Assembly (NCBI GenBank): GCA_021767845.1
Contig: JAASSQ010000003.1
Location: forward strand, 1 to 34,511
Length of the DNA stretch: 34,511 bases
Direction of reading: 5' to 3'
From: Roseovarius sp.
Lineage (GTDB): Bacteria; Pseudomonadota; Alphaproteobacteria; Rhodobacterales; Rhodobacteraceae
The translations under genes were made by a program, and so were the position numbers. The notes below the pieces were generated by a model. It was not told where the DNA came from. It did no database searches and worked only from the letters and a program-made list of their open reading frames with translations. Within the stretch, counting starts at the first letter, position 1, and each line of letters opens with the position of its first letter. Positions 1-8,653 of the stretch are shown here, piece by piece.

Positions 1-263
1 CCGCGGTCGAGCGCGGCACGCACCATGGGCGCGTGAAGGCGTGTCGGGGTGGCGATCACCACCGCATCGAGCGGTTCGGTGTCCAGCATCCTGTCGTAGT
101 CGCGATACACCTTGGCCGGGATGTTGCGGTCCAGCATATCGACCATGAATCCCGTCGCGTCACAGGCCACGGTATCGGTGTCGGGATGCGCGTTCACGAT
201 CGCAAAATGAGACAACCCCATCTTGCCCAATCCCACGACAGCAATGCTGATCTTCTTCGACAT
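1..263 (-). CDS. Gfo/Idh/MocA-family oxidoreductase, N-terminal part (cut by window edge)
   Basis: The frame starts at an ATG at 261-263 and runs off the left edge, giving 87 residues. It opens with a Rossmann nucleotide-binding motif (VVGLGKMGLSH). This is followed by DAVVIATPTRLHAPMV, the usual second Rossmann strand where NAD(P)-dependent sugar oxidoreductases test 'could be X, Y or Z' positions after the cofactor site. Family members oxidise or reduce sugars or nucleotide sugars in the cytoplasm. It lies about 108 bases downstream of the sulfotransferase on the same strand and probably ends the ABC-transporter/sulfotransferase operon. Its substrate cannot be told, because the C-terminal domain is outside the window. 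Two more members of this family lie near 30641-32847. Confidence 0.85.
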   Translation of the reverse strand, partial: MSKKISIAVVGLGKMGLSHFAIVNAHPDTDTVACDATGFMVDMLDRNIPAKVYRDYDRMLDTEPLDAVVIATPTRLHAPMVRAALDR

Positions 264-371
264 GCTATTTCTTTTCACAAAATTCGCGTCAGTATTATGG
301 GCCGTCCATGTTCAGACTTTGGCGCGACTTGTCCAGCTTGATGATGGCAGGCGCGTGTCATTCCCGGCAGG

Positions 372-1226
372 TCAGGCGCGGCACAGGGCGGGCATGTCGA
401 ACAGGGTTTCGGCAATGTCCCGCACCCGGGGGTCATCGACGGCCTTCCTGAAGCGTGGGTCGTCCTGGAACCCGCGCCACCGGTCAAAAACGCCGCGTTG
501 GATCTGCTGGTGGTCGATGTCGTAGCCGTCAAACGAGCTGCCGCCGCCGTTCATCGGCACGTCATCGAGCCCGGCGTCGCCCTGCGCCAGATCGAACTGG
601 CGAGACAAATCGTTGCGAAACGCGGGATCAGCCAGGAGGCGGTTGTAGTAGATCGGCCGGATGGGCGTGTCGCCGAACAGTGCTTGCGCATCGCGGGACA
701 GGTTGCAGTGATCGAGATACATTTGCCGTTGCGCGGCGATGTCCGCCCCGGATTCGAAACGCTCGGGCCACTTTTTCAGGCGGCTGGCGAACAGGTTGTA
801 GGGGTCGCGCAGGACCACGCCGCAGAACAGGCGCACCCCGGGCTTGGCGAGGCGCTGTTCGAGAAAGGGCAAGAGCGGCCCGGATCGAACGGTGTCGAGG
901 GACTGGTCCTCGTAGCTCAGGATGATCCGGGGGCGGGCCGGGCCGCGGTGCAGGCTGTAATCCGGCCATGCCTTGAACGGGTGCGAGGCGGTCTTGATGT
1001 TGTTGAAAAAGACGTTCGTGGCGTGGGTCTGCCCCCTGATCCAGTTGATGACCAGATGATTGCCCGAGCGGCGCATTCCGAGAATGACCAGGATGTCATA
1101 GCTGTCAGCGGCCGAGATCCAACTTGCGACGGCGGCGCTGGACCATCGCCGGGTCTGACGCTTGAGCCATCGCGCCGTCCGGTGGACGGGCGGCACCTGT
1201 TTCACGGCTGATTTCAGAGTATCCAT
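372..1226 (-). CDS. Sulfotransferase-like protein (first of four)
   Basis: This 284-residue protein carries a P-loop-like PAPS-binding segment at about residues 46-62 (LVILGMRRSGNHLVINWI), the 5'-phosphosulfate-binding signature of sulfotransferases. A later VVLRDPYNLFASRLK segment matches the 3'-phosphate-binding RDP-x-S region. Such enzymes move sulfate from PAPS to a hydroxyl or amino group, here probably on a sugar. There is no signal peptide, so it should act in the cytoplasm. The ATG at 1226 follows an AGGT ribosome-binding site. It sits 48 bases after the ABC transporter stop, on the same strand, so the two are probably co-transcribed. The acceptor is unknown; EPS modification is inferred only from context. 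Confidence 0.75.
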   Translation of the reverse strand: MDTLKSAVKQVPPVHRTARWLKRQTRRWSSAAVASWISAADSYDILVILGMRRSGNHLVINWIRGQTHATNVFFNNIKTASHPFKAWPDYSLHRGPARPRIILSYEDQSLDTVRSGPLLPFLEQRLAKPGVRLFCGVVLRDPYNLFASRLKKWPERFESGADIAAQRQMYLDHCNLSRDAQALFGDTPIRPIYYNRLLADPAFRNDLSRQFDLAQGDAGLDDVPMNGGGSSFDGYDIDHQQIQRGVFDRWRGFQDDPRFRKAVDDPRVRDIAETLFDMPALCRA

Positions 1227-1274
1227 CGGATTTAAACCTGTTGGGAGGCCGGGCCGATCGTAGCACGGGAATGG

Positions 1275-3086
1275 CTATCCGGCCGCCATTTTGCGGAATG
1301 TCTCGTTGCGATCGACAAGATCGTCGTAGGTGCCAACGGCCTGCACCCTGCCCCTCTCCATCAGGAATATCCGGTCGCAGTTCCGTATCGTGCTGAGGCG
1401 GTGGGCGATCATGATGACCGTCTTGGTGTTGCGCACACGCTGGACGGCCTCCATCACGGCCCGTTCCGTAAGGTTGTCCAGCGCCGAGGTCGCCTCGTCG
1501 AGTATCAGGAGCGAGGGATCGTGATAGAGCGCGCGCGCGATTCCGATCCGCTGACGCTGTCCCCCGGACAGGCGCACACCGCGTTCGCCGACCACGGTTT
1601 CGTATTTCCGCGGCAAGTCGGACATTACGAAATCATGAAGCGCGGCAATACGCGCCGCGCGCTCGACGGCCTCCATGTCGATCCGATCGGGCGGGATGCC
1701 GAAGGCGATGTTCTGCGCGATGGTGGAGTCCGTGAGGTAGATGGTTTGCGGAACATACCCTATCGTCCGACGCCACAGGTGCAGGTTCTCAGCCGTCAGC
1801 ACCTGACCGTCCACCATGATCCGACCCGAATCCGGGGTCAGCAGGCCGAGGATGATATCAACCACCGTGGTTTTCCCCGCGCCGGTGCCGCCCACAATGC
1901 CGATGGTGCTGAGAGCGGGGATCTCAAGGCTCAGGTCTTCGATGGCCGGCCTGTCACCGGAGCTGTAGTGGAACGTGATATTGTCCAGTTCCAGAGAGCG
2001 GGTCAGCGGCAAGTCCGTCTCGTGCGGCGCGGAGGTGGAGCGATCCGCGACATTGACCACAGCTTCGGTATATTCCTTGTGGATGTGGTCGAGAATTGGC
2101 CTGGTCGCCCGGATATTTGCGAAGGCGCCATAGACCTGCTGCAAGGCGGGCAGCAGCCGCATGGCCGATATGCCGAACACGCCCAGAACCGGCACGGCAG
2201 CGGCCAGATCACCGCTGTTGCGCACCAACAGGATCAGGATTGCGCCGAACAAGACCGCGTAGGTCAGGGCCTCAAGTGCGAAGCGCGGAGTCTGGTTCAT
2301 GATCTGGTTCATCGCCGTGGCCCGCGCGAAAGACCGCGCCGGAGCGCGAAAACGATCGACATAGGGAGCTTCGAGCGACATCAGCTTGACTTCCTTGAAG
2401 CCGCCCGTGGCCTCGTTCGTCAGCCGGAAGCGGCCCTGATTGGCCGCAAGCTGCGCCTCTCCGACGCGCAGCATTTTCTTGCGCAGCCAGAGGTATATCC
2501 CGATATACGCCCCACCCAGCAAGGTGGCTGCGAGAATAGCGACCAGAACGTCAACGAAGACCAGAAAGGCGATCACCATCACCGCGAGGATGATGTTGGC
2601 AACCATCTTGGCCCCAGAGCCGATGATGCCGTTGACGACCATGTGCACCTCGTTCAGCACGCTCTTGGCCACATCGGCGCTGTTCTTTTCAAGGAACCAC
2701 GCATAGGGCTGATGCAGATACGCCTCCAGCAGGCGGCTGGAAATCGCATAGCCACGCATCGTCGCGAAGCGGATAATCGTGTAGGCGCCCGCGGCCTTGA
2801 TCACCAGGCTGAGCGCCATCGCCAGCAGCACGCCGACGGACATCGCGACCTGGAAGCTGAACTGGGTCGTGAAGCCAAAGGTCTCGTACCCCCAGTTGAG
2901 GTATTCGTTCTCAAGAATCTTCTGCGGGTCCGACAAAACGCGCAGCAGAACCAGAAACAGGGAGATGCCCAAGACCTCGGCGAAAGCGACAAAGACCATG
3001 ATGACCACGAGCCCCCAGAACAACCGCCGCTCGTGCGGGCTGAAGAGGTCCATCACTTTCCTGTAGGTTTCATACATTCCAGTCAC
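1275..3086 (-). CDS. MsbA/PglK-like ABC exporter (membrane domain fused to ATPase)
   Basis: This 603-residue half-transporter has about six membrane segments in residues 20-310 and a nucleotide-binding domain in 365-600. Visible motifs are Walker A GGTGAGKTT (399-407), ABC signature LSGGQ (506-510), Walker B LLILDE (526-531) and H-loop His562. The fusion architecture fits exporters that flip lipid-linked glycans or lipids (MsbA, PglK/WlaB). It lacks the C39 peptidase domain of bacteriocin exporters. No Wzx-type flippase is seen in the window, so this is my best candidate for moving the lipid-linked repeat across the inner membrane (inference). It is the first gene of a minus-strand operon with a sulfotransferase and an oxidoreductase. 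A possible -24/-12 promoter lies at 3146-3162. Confidence 0.88.
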   Translation of the reverse strand: MTGMYETYRKVMDLFSPHERRLFWGLVVIMVFVAFAEVLGISLFLVLLRVLSDPQKILENEYLNWGYETFGFTTQFSFQVAMSVGVLLAMALSLVIKAAGAYTIIRFATMRGYAISSRLLEAYLHQPYAWFLEKNSADVAKSVLNEVHMVVNGIIGSGAKMVANIILAVMVIAFLVFVDVLVAILAATLLGGAYIGIYLWLRKKMLRVGEAQLAANQGRFRLTNEATGGFKEVKLMSLEAPYVDRFRAPARSFARATAMNQIMNQTPRFALEALTYAVLFGAILILLVRNSGDLAAAVPVLGVFGISAMRLLPALQQVYGAFANIRATRPILDHIHKEYTEAVVNVADRSTSAPHETDLPLTRSLELDNITFHYSSGDRPAIEDLSLEIPALSTIGIVGGTGAGKTTVVDIILGLLTPDSGRIMVDGQVLTAENLHLWRRTIGYVPQTIYLTDSTIAQNIAFGIPPDRIDMEAVERAARIAALHDFVMSDLPRKYETVVGERGVRLSGGQRQRIGIARALYHDPSLLILDEATSALDNLTERAVMEAVQRVRNTKTVIMIAHRLSTIRNCDRIFLMERGRVQAVGTYDDLVDRNETFRKMAAG

Positions 3087-3145
3087 CCGAAGCGCGGGCG
3101 CACGCTACGACAGCGGTATGGCCATGATTTGGCACGTTCGTGACC

Positions 3146-3162
3146 TGCAAATGAATATCCAA
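3146..3162 (-). promoter_or_regulatory. Candidate sigma-54 (-24/-12) promoter for the ABC exporter operon
   Basis: Read on the minus strand the site is TTGGATATTCATTTGCA. It has TTGG at -24, exactly ten bases between GG and GC, and a perfect TTTGCA at -12. The predicted start is near 3135, about 50 bases ahead of the ATG at 3086. The -24 box departs from consensus after the GG. Nearly the same string (GGATA-N4-TTTGCAG) lies ahead of the CTERM protein gene at 14604-14620. Confidence 0.4.
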
Positions 3163-3166
3163 GAAT

Positions 3167-3172
3167 TATAAT
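3167..3172 (+). promoter_or_regulatory. Possible -10 box (TATAAT) of the acetyltransferase operon
   Basis: A perfect TATAAT lies in the AT-rich divergent gap between the ABC exporter and the acetyltransferase gene. No good -35 box is seen at the right spacing, so this is a weak call resting on one hexamer and on position. Confidence 0.25.
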
Positions 3173-3301
3173 ACCAAACATTGTATTTCTTTTCAGTCAT
3201 ATCACCTTGGCGCGGGCGTGCGAAAGGATTTGCTGGTGTCGGCCGATGAATGGGATAGTGTTGCTTGGGGAACGCGGCATTTCACGGTCCGCGATGCAGC
3301 G

Positions 3302-3829
3302 ATGACAGACAGGCATACCGGCGACCAGATCATTTCCGCCAGCGCCCCGGACTGGACCCGCGAGGCGCCGCGCGGCCTGTGGGATCCTTCGCGAAGGTTG
3401 TTGCGCAGCCTGCGCGGCTACCAGGCCGCGCGTGGCCGGCAGGGGGTGATGGCACGGCTTGCGCGCGGGCTGCACGCGGTTTCGCATCGGCTGTGGTCGG
3501 TGCTGACCCAGGCCGAACTACCCTTGACCTGCCGGATCGACGGGGGATTGAAGCTTCCGCATCCCAACGGTGTGGTGATCCATCCACGCACGATAATCGG
3601 GCCAAATTGCATTATCTTTCAGCAGGTCACGCTTGGCACCTCGGGCAACGGCCCCGGCGCGCCGGTGGTTGGGGGCGGGGTGGACATCGGCGCCGGGGCC
3701 AAGGTTCTGGGGCCGGTCACCATTGGAGATCATGCAATGATCGGAGCCAATGCGGTGGTGACGCAGGACGTGCCGAAGGGCGCGATCGTGGCCGGAGTTC
3801 CGGCGCGGGTCATCGGAAACCGCTGGTAG
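3302..3829 (+). CDS. CysE/LbetaH-family O-acetyltransferase (serine acetyltransferase-like)
   Basis: The C-terminal half is a left-handed beta-helix built of hexapeptide repeats (for example VVIHPRTIIGPNCIIF and VDIGAGAKVLGPVTIGDHAMIGANAVV), ending in the usual IVAGVPARVIG. The LPHPNGVVI segment carries the His equivalent to the catalytic HATG His of CysE. The second CysE His (HxVTLG) reads QQVTLG here. This suggests an acetyl-CoA-dependent acetyltransferase acting on a sugar rather than true cysteine synthesis, in keeping with the EPS setting. I chose the ATG at 3302 (175 residues) because the conserved-looking DWTREAPRGLWDP region begins just after it. A GTG at 3218 would add 28 residues. 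Neither start has a clear ribosome-binding site. Confidence 0.8.
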   Translation: MTDRHTGDQIISASAPDWTREAPRGLWDPSRRLLRSLRGYQAARGRQGVMARLARGLHAVSHRLWSVLTQAELPLTCRIDGGLKLPHPNGVVIHPRTIIGPNCIIFQQVTLGTSGNGPGAPVVGGGVDIGAGAKVLGPVTIGDHAMIGANAVVTQDVPKGAIVAGVPARVIGNRW

Positions 3830-3881
3830 GGCTGCCACAAAACGCTTGGCAGGGTGCCGTAACATCGGACAGACTTGGGGC

Positions 3882-5453
3882 ATGATATTGCCCCTAGTCA
3901 GACGCCTTTCGATATGTCTTCTGGCCGGCCTGACCGTCACGCCATTGCCGGCGCGGGCCGACCCGGGCGTGGTGAGCGTGGACGAACTGACCTCGCTTGG
4001 ACAGATCGGTTTCGCGGCAACCGGGTTCGAAATGCCGCAGATGTCGCCAGCGTTGCCGCTCCTGAACCCCGAGGACAGCTCGCCCGAGGCAGCCTTGTTG
4101 CGGCGTCTCGAAAACGCGGGCAAGGCGGCAGGATTCGAAGGCGTCTTGTATGACAACCGCGACGGCGGGCATTCGGTGCTGCCGCAAGGCACCTTTCCGC
4201 GCCTTGCCAAGCTGCAATACGGCCCGCAATTGCAGGAAAAGGGAGCGGACTACGGGTTGGCCGGCAAGATTCTCCTGCCGGCCATCGTGATCGGCAATTC
4301 CTCGACCGCGATCACCAGGGGGAAGATCAACCGCAGCCAGCCGCGCCTTGCCATGGCCACCGAGAAAGGAAGCGTGCGGGCCTTCCTGACCTATGTCAGC
4401 AACCACCTGTATATCTATCCCGAGCATAAGGATCACGATACGGTCGATCTGTATCCGGCCAACTGGCCCTACATGGTGATCTCGCAAGGGTCGTCGCGGT
4501 CGGACAAGCCGTTCTTGCGGGCCTTGCTGATGACGGTGGCCGCGCTGCAGCCCGCGACCCGCGACATCCTGCGCGACAAGAAACTGATCGCCCCCACCCT
4601 GCAGATGATTTTACGCCGCTCGCAGAAAGGGGTGTATTCGCGCGACGACTACATGAGCGGGCGGGCACATCCTGTCGTGTTCGACAAAAAGGGGCTGGCG
4701 CCGGAACGTATGGTGTCGATGGCTGCGGCACTTTCTCCTGACGAAATCCCCCCCGTTGTACAGCTGACGGTTGAAGAAGAAAGCTTTCGGGAAAAGGCGG
4801 GGCTGGCGCGTTTGTCCGAAAAGCTGTTCACGACGCCGTCGGCCATCGCCCGGTTGTGGCGCAGTCCCGATTACACGCAGCGCATGGTCGTTTCGGCAAG
4901 TGAGACCGAAGACCCGAACGGTTGGCGGCTGAAGTTCTACTGGGTGCTGTTGCAAGGTGACCCCGAGCGAGTACGCATAAAGACCAGGGGCCAGAACGAA
5001 ACCGGCGCAGAGATCGAGATCGACTGGCATGACACGTTCGCGCCCCCGGCGGTGCAACCCAGGCCCACGAACCGCGTGGATATTGGCGTTTTCGCTTGGA
5101 ACGGCGCGCATTACAGCGCCCCGGCCATCATTTCGATCGGCTTTCCCGGCCATCAGGCGCGGCGCTACGAGCCGGCGCCCGACGGGTCGGGCCGGCGGCT
5201 TGTCTCGATCGATTATGATGCCGAGGGGCGCAAGGCCTACTACGACCCGTTGCTTTACTGGACCGCCCCCTGGGCGGACACACTCAGCTATGACCGGGCG
5301 GGCGGCATCGCCGGAATCACACGCCGCACAAACGGCGACACGATGCGCCTTTCAACACCCGACCGTCTGCCCGACGGGCGCTTGGTGAGCTATCTGCCCG
5401 AAGACACCAAGCGCGGCAGATATCTTACAATGAGGATTGAAGCGGCTGAATGA
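3882..5453 (+). CDS. Unrecognised secreted or periplasmic protein
   Basis: I do not recognise the family. The ATG at 3882 is preferred over a TTG at 3846 because it gives a clean signal peptide (basic start, a core of LSICLLAGLTVTPL, then a PARA-DP cleavage site), making a 523-residue precursor. Residues 325-390 read like an Ig/PKD-type beta domain (VVSASETEDPNGWRLKFYWV). The N-terminal half contains VLYDNRDGGHS and a repeated pattern of charged loops. There are no membrane segments after the signal. It lies 52 bases after the acetyltransferase and before a sulfotransferase, so a role in handling the polymer in the periplasm or outside is possible but unproven. A glycan-binding or glycan-cleaving role is one option. 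Confidence 0.7.
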   Translation: MILPLVRRLSICLLAGLTVTPLPARADPGVVSVDELTSLGQIGFAATGFEMPQMSPALPLLNPEDSSPEAALLRRLENAGKAAGFEGVLYDNRDGGHSVLPQGTFPRLAKLQYGPQLQEKGADYGLAGKILLPAIVIGNSSTAITRGKINRSQPRLAMATEKGSVRAFLTYVSNHLYIYPEHKDHDTVDLYPANWPYMVISQGSSRSDKPFLRALLMTVAALQPATRDILRDKKLIAPTLQMILRRSQKGVYSRDDYMSGRAHPVVFDKKGLAPERMVSMAAALSPDEIPPVVQLTVEEESFREKAGLARLSEKLFTTPSAIARLWRSPDYTQRMVVSASETEDPNGWRLKFYWVLLQGDPERVRIKTRGQNETGAEIEIDWHDTFAPPAVQPRPTNRVDIGVFAWNGAHYSAPAIISIGFPGHQARRYEPAPDGSGRRLVSIDYDAEGRKAYYDPLLYWTAPWADTLSYDRAGGIAGITRRTNGDTMRLSTPDRLPDGRLVSYLPEDTKRGRYLTMRIEAAE

Positions 5454-5465
5454 ACATAGTGTTCA
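5451..5465. repeat. Perfect inverted repeat TGAACA-TAG-TGTTCA
   Basis: Six-base perfect arms around three bases overlap the stop codon of the secreted protein and lie 73 bases before the sulfotransferase start. The shape is that of a small regulator operator, but no function is shown. Confidence 0.4.
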
Positions 5466-5480
5466 TCGATTCAGCATGTG

Positions 5481-5515
5481 ACAGCGCACGCCTTGCGCTG
5501 TATCTTTATCCTTTT
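5481..5515 (+). terminator. Possible intrinsic terminator or attenuator hairpin
   Basis: A perfect seven-base stem, ACAGCGC (5481-5487) with GCGCTGT (5495-5501), closes a seven-base loop and is followed by the T-rich run atctttatccttttag. It lies 28 bases after the secreted-protein stop and before the sulfotransferase start. It could end the upstream transcript or lower read-through into the next gene. Confidence 0.45.
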
Positions 5516-5537
5516 AGAGACAGGAATTTTCCACCGC

Positions 5538-6149
5538 ATGAAATCCAGAAAGGTCTTTTGCCTCGGCTTCCAGAAAACCGGCACGTCGTCCTTGGGAAAG
5601 GCGCTGGAAGAATTGGGATATTCGGTGGCCGGCTATCACCCGTTTCGTGATCTCGCAGACAAAACCGATGTCACATGGGAAGCCATCTCGAGCCGGGCCT
5701 GCCGCATCATGGAGGATCACGATGCCGCGCAGGATACGCCCTGGCCGTTGCTGTACCGAACGCTTGATGCGGCCTTTTCCGGCGCACGGTTCGTGCATAT
5801 CACCCGCGATCCCGATGCGTGGATCAACAGCGCAGTCAAGGATTTCGGGCGTCACCCCAACGCCATTCACAACCTGATCTACGGCTGCCCCTACCCCGGC
5901 GGCAATGAAAAAACATGGGTTGATCGCTATCTGCGCCACAATGCAGAGGTGAAAGCCTATTTCGCGGACCGGCCCGACGATTTCATTTCACTCGATCTGA
6001 ACAAGGGTGAGGTCAACTGGCAAAACCTTTGCGGGTTCCTTGGTGAGCCGGTCCCCGACGCCACATGGCCTCATGCGAACCCCTATGGCGTGAAACAACG
6101 CCAGCAGAGATACCGAAAGGTCAAGAAACTGCTGGGCCTGAAACCCTGA
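5538..6149 (+). CDS. Sulfotransferase family protein (Sulfotransfer_4-like; second of four)
   Basis: The 203-residue protein opens with KVFCLGFQKTGTSSLGKAL, a 5'-phosphosulfate loop in the form typical of short bacterial sulfotransferases of the PF17784 type. The HITRDPDAWINS segment further on fits the 3'-phosphate site. The ATG at 5538 is chosen over the GTG at 5478 because the motif then starts at residue 6, as is usual. It ends 28 bases from the convergent BY-kinase gene. The likely reaction is PAPS-dependent sulfation of a sugar in the cytoplasm; the acceptor is unknown. Confidence 0.78.
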   Translation: MKSRKVFCLGFQKTGTSSLGKALEELGYSVAGYHPFRDLADKTDVTWEAISSRACRIMEDHDAAQDTPWPLLYRTLDAAFSGARFVHITRDPDAWINSAVKDFGRHPNAIHNLIYGCPYPGGNEKTWVDRYLRHNAEVKAYFADRPDDFISLDLNKGEVNWQNLCGFLGEPVPDATWPHANPYGVKQRQQRYRKVKKLLGLKP

Positions 6150-6177
6150 GCAGCGCCTGATCGCCGGCAAGGCATGG

Positions 6178-7062
6178 TCAATAGCCGTATTCCTTGCCGT
6201 ATTCCTCATGCCGATCAAGATACCGGCATTTGTTCAGGACAACACCCAGAACGTTGGTTCGGGCCGCCAGTTCCTGTTCGCATTTATCGACTTCCTCGAT
6301 GGTGGACCGTTCGGCCTCGGCAATCAGCAGGACGCAATCCACCTGATCGAGAAACGCGATGGTGTCGTCCCCGGCAAACATCGGAGGGGTGTCGAGAATG
6401 ATGATATCAGGCCTGTAGTTGGCTTCCAGGTTGTCAATGACGTGTGCCGCGCGTGCGCCTTGCAGCAATTCGGCCGGGTTGCGCGCAGGGGTCTGGTTGG
6501 CGCCAAGAAGCAGGTTGCGGCCGTAGCGCCGCATGTGCGCCTCGGGCTCTTCCTCGCCCCTGAGCACGCGGGAAAACTGGCAGGCGTCTTTCAGGCCGAT
6601 GCTTCGAGCCAACGCGGGTTGGCGCATGTCCAGTTCGAGCAGCATCGAGAAAACGTCGCTTTGGCGCGACAGGCTGAAGGCGAGGTTCAGGCTGGTCATT
6701 GTCTTGCCGGCCCTCGCCGAGGGCGAGGTGATGGCAACGCGGGTCCACTTGTTCTGGCGCATCTTGTGCAGAAGCTTGGTGCGCATCACGTCGTATGGCA
6801 CGCTGGCCGGGCTGGCCATGTGAGCAATCAGCCGGTGACGGTCCAGCACCTTCTCGGACGGGTTGATCGCGGGTATGGTTTTCCAAAGTTCTTCACGATC
6901 GCCCAAGGCCATGTCCGGGCTGAGCAAGAGCGCGTCAGGGTCGCGCGCCGCGCGGGCATCGCGCATGTCATCGGTGGCCGACACGGGGTGTTTCGCGTTC
7001 GGCTGGTCCAACCCCGAACGTGTTTCGCGAGCTTTCTTCAGCGCGGCCTGAATGCGTTCCAT
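6178..7062 (-). CDS. BY-kinase (CpsD/XrtA-associated tyrosine autokinase type)
   Basis: The 294-residue cytoplasmic protein has the MinD-like fold of bacterial tyrosine kinases. Motifs are a P-loop TSPSARAGKT (about 112-121), Walker A' LLELDMRQPA (141-150), Walker B IIILDTPP (220-227), and a short Tyr-rich tail with Tyr281, 288, 292 and 294 that is the expected autophosphorylation cluster. BY-kinases work with Wzz-type proteins to set polymer length and export by cycles of phosphorylation. The gene starts eight bases after the Wzz stop, so it is translated with its partner. Having kinase and Wzz as two proteins matches XrtA/PEP-CTERM EPS loci. It is the last gene of the three-gene minus operon. 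Confidence 0.88.
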   Translation of the reverse strand: MERIQAALKKARETRSGLDQPNAKHPVSATDDMRDARAARDPDALLLSPDMALGDREELWKTIPAINPSEKVLDRHRLIAHMASPASVPYDVMRTKLLHKMRQNKWTRVAITSPSARAGKTMTSLNLAFSLSRQSDVFSMLLELDMRQPALARSIGLKDACQFSRVLRGEEEPEAHMRRYGRNLLLGANQTPARNPAELLQGARAAHVIDNLEANYRPDIIILDTPPMFAGDDTIAFLDQVDCVLLIAEAERSTIEEVDKCEQELAARTNVLGVVLNKCRYLDRHEEYGKEYGY

Positions 7063-7070
7063 TCGATCTG

Positions 7071-8639
7071 TTACCCTGCCTGGAATACGGTTTTTAGCTG
7101 TTCGGCGATGCCGGAGAGTCCTGTCTTTTCGAGCAGTTTCTCGATCAGCAAATCCATCGGCAAATAGAAGACATGAAGAAGATAAAGGCCAACCGGGATG
7201 CCGATCGTGACAGTCAGCAAGGCCGTAGCAATAAGAATGCGCCGCCTTCGCACCTGACGATTGGTGCGAATATAGGGAATCGACGCGAAAGGTGTGATCC
7301 CCAGCCGGTTGCTGAGATCCACCGGGCGGCGGATGGAGCGGTTCAACATTTCCAACAGGAAGATAAAGGCCACCCCTAGTCCGATACCGCCCGCCACGCC
7401 CGCCGCGGCAATCTTCTTGCGCGGGGGGCTGGTGGGCACGCGTGGCACGGTGGCCTGTTCGACAACGGTGATCCGCTGGCCGCGCGATTGGGCCTCGATC
7501 TGGTCGCCGGTGCGGGCGGCGGCCAGATCGCGGGTGGCCTGCTGATACTGGATGCGCAGGTTTTCATAGTCGCGCTCCAGCGTTCCAAGCGCGATGGCGT
7601 TCTCCGGCGTGGCGTCGATGGATTCTTCCAGCCTGACCAATTCCTCTTCAAGCTGGGCCTTTTCCCCGACGATGTAGTCCATCTGGGAATCCAGATCGGC
7701 CAACTGGATTTCATAGGCCGAAAGTACTTCGCCACCTTCTCCGGCCTGCTGCTTTTGTCGCAACACGATCTTGGACGCGGCCTCGACTTGCGCACGCAGG
7801 GTTTTGACGCGCGGGTTCTGGTCGGAATAGATCACCAGGGCCGAGGCCAGCTGGTTCTGCAACTCTTGCAGGCGCTGCATTTCGGGGGTCAGGTCCTCGA
7901 CCTCGACCGAGACTTCGCCGGTGCGTTCATAAAGCTCGGTCAGACGGGCGCGGCGATCGCGCAGAGCAGCCAGTTCGCGCTCCATCTGCAGGACGCGTTC
8001 CTGGAGAGAGGCCTGGCGTGAGCGCCTGAATTCCAAGCTGTCGGGCAAGGCGCCCTGTTTCGTTTTCTTGAACGTCAGGATCTTGGCCCCCTGTTCGGCC
8101 AATTCCTGATCGAGACGGGCGACCTCCTGCCTGAAAAACTCTAGCGTCTGCCCGGTGACATCGGTCCGCAGGCGGCGGTTTTCCTGCAGGATGCGCGTGA
8201 CGAGTTCATTCGCCACCTGCGCCGACAGCCGCCCTGAGTCGGAGCGAAACGAGACGTAGACGAACGACGCGGCATCGCGGCGGCGCGGCAACGAGATTCC
8301 GATACGGCCGCGCATGTCGCTGACGATATTGTCGGCGCTGATGTCGGGTCGGTCCGCATAGACGTCGAAATCGCTCGCGATCTCGAGCAAGTTGGCCCGC
8401 GTCCGCACCCGTTGAGCAATGATCTCAAGCACCTCGTCGGTGCCGGCCCGCACGGTGGATTCGGCCAGATCATCGGGAATCTGCGGCGATTCAACCAGCA
8501 AGGTCGCCCGAGCGGAGTAGCTGGGCGGCAGCGTATAGGCGATGGTCGCGCCAATGGCGGCGACTGTGAGTGCGATCAAAAGAAAGTAATGAATTCGCCT
8601 GAAAAATAACGAAGCCAGAAATTTGATATCAGGAAGCAT
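7071..8639 (-). CDS. Wzz-type polysaccharide chain-length determinant (XrtA-system type)
   Basis: The protein has 522 residues. An N-terminal membrane helix lies at about 17-36, followed by a Wzz head (SYSARATLLVESPQI) and a long periplasmic coiled coil at about 150-390 rich in Glu, Gln, Arg and Leu. A second helix follows at about 415-435 and a further hydrophobic helix near 470-492. That length and the extra C-terminal helix fit the chain-length proteins of XrtA/PEP-CTERM EPS loci more than classic O-antigen Wzz (about 330 residues). It should sit in the inner membrane, control polymer length and contact the BY-kinase encoded next. It starts 14 bases after the ATPase stop, so the three genes form one operon. 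Confidence 0.88.
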   Translation of the reverse strand: MLPDIKFLASLFFRRIHYFLLIALTVAAIGATIAYTLPPSYSARATLLVESPQIPDDLAESTVRAGTDEVLEIIAQRVRTRANLLEIASDFDVYADRPDISADNIVSDMRGRIGISLPRRRDAASFVYVSFRSDSGRLSAQVANELVTRILQENRRLRTDVTGQTLEFFRQEVARLDQELAEQGAKILTFKKTKQGALPDSLEFRRSRQASLQERVLQMERELAALRDRRARLTELYERTGEVSVEVEDLTPEMQRLQELQNQLASALVIYSDQNPRVKTLRAQVEAASKIVLRQKQQAGEGGEVLSAYEIQLADLDSQMDYIVGEKAQLEEELVRLEESIDATPENAIALGTLERDYENLRIQYQQATRDLAAARTGDQIEAQSRGQRITVVEQATVPRVPTSPPRKKIAAAGVAGGIGLGVAFIFLLEMLNRSIRRPVDLSNRLGITPFASIPYIRTNRQVRRRRILIATALLTVTIGIPVGLYLLHVFYLPMDLLIEKLLEKTGLSGIAEQLKTVFQAG

Positions 8640-8653
8640 GAAGCTGTCTCTTG

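Noticed and set aside
1401..3143. A 580-codon plus-strand frame opposite the ABC exporter
   Set aside because: It is rich in His, Gln, Arg and Asp without any domain pattern, and it mirrors a strand with full ABC motifs.
3129..3148. TTGGCACG box on the plus strand before the acetyltransferase as a sigma-54 promoter
   Set aside because: The -24 box is perfect, but no GC lies ten bases on; the nearest is at fourteen.
6178..7062. The P-loop of the BY-kinase lacks the first Gly (SPSARAGKT)
   Set aside because: Related kinases of XrtA loci also vary at this position, and the key GKT and Walker A'/B motifs are intact, so it is not taken as a defect.
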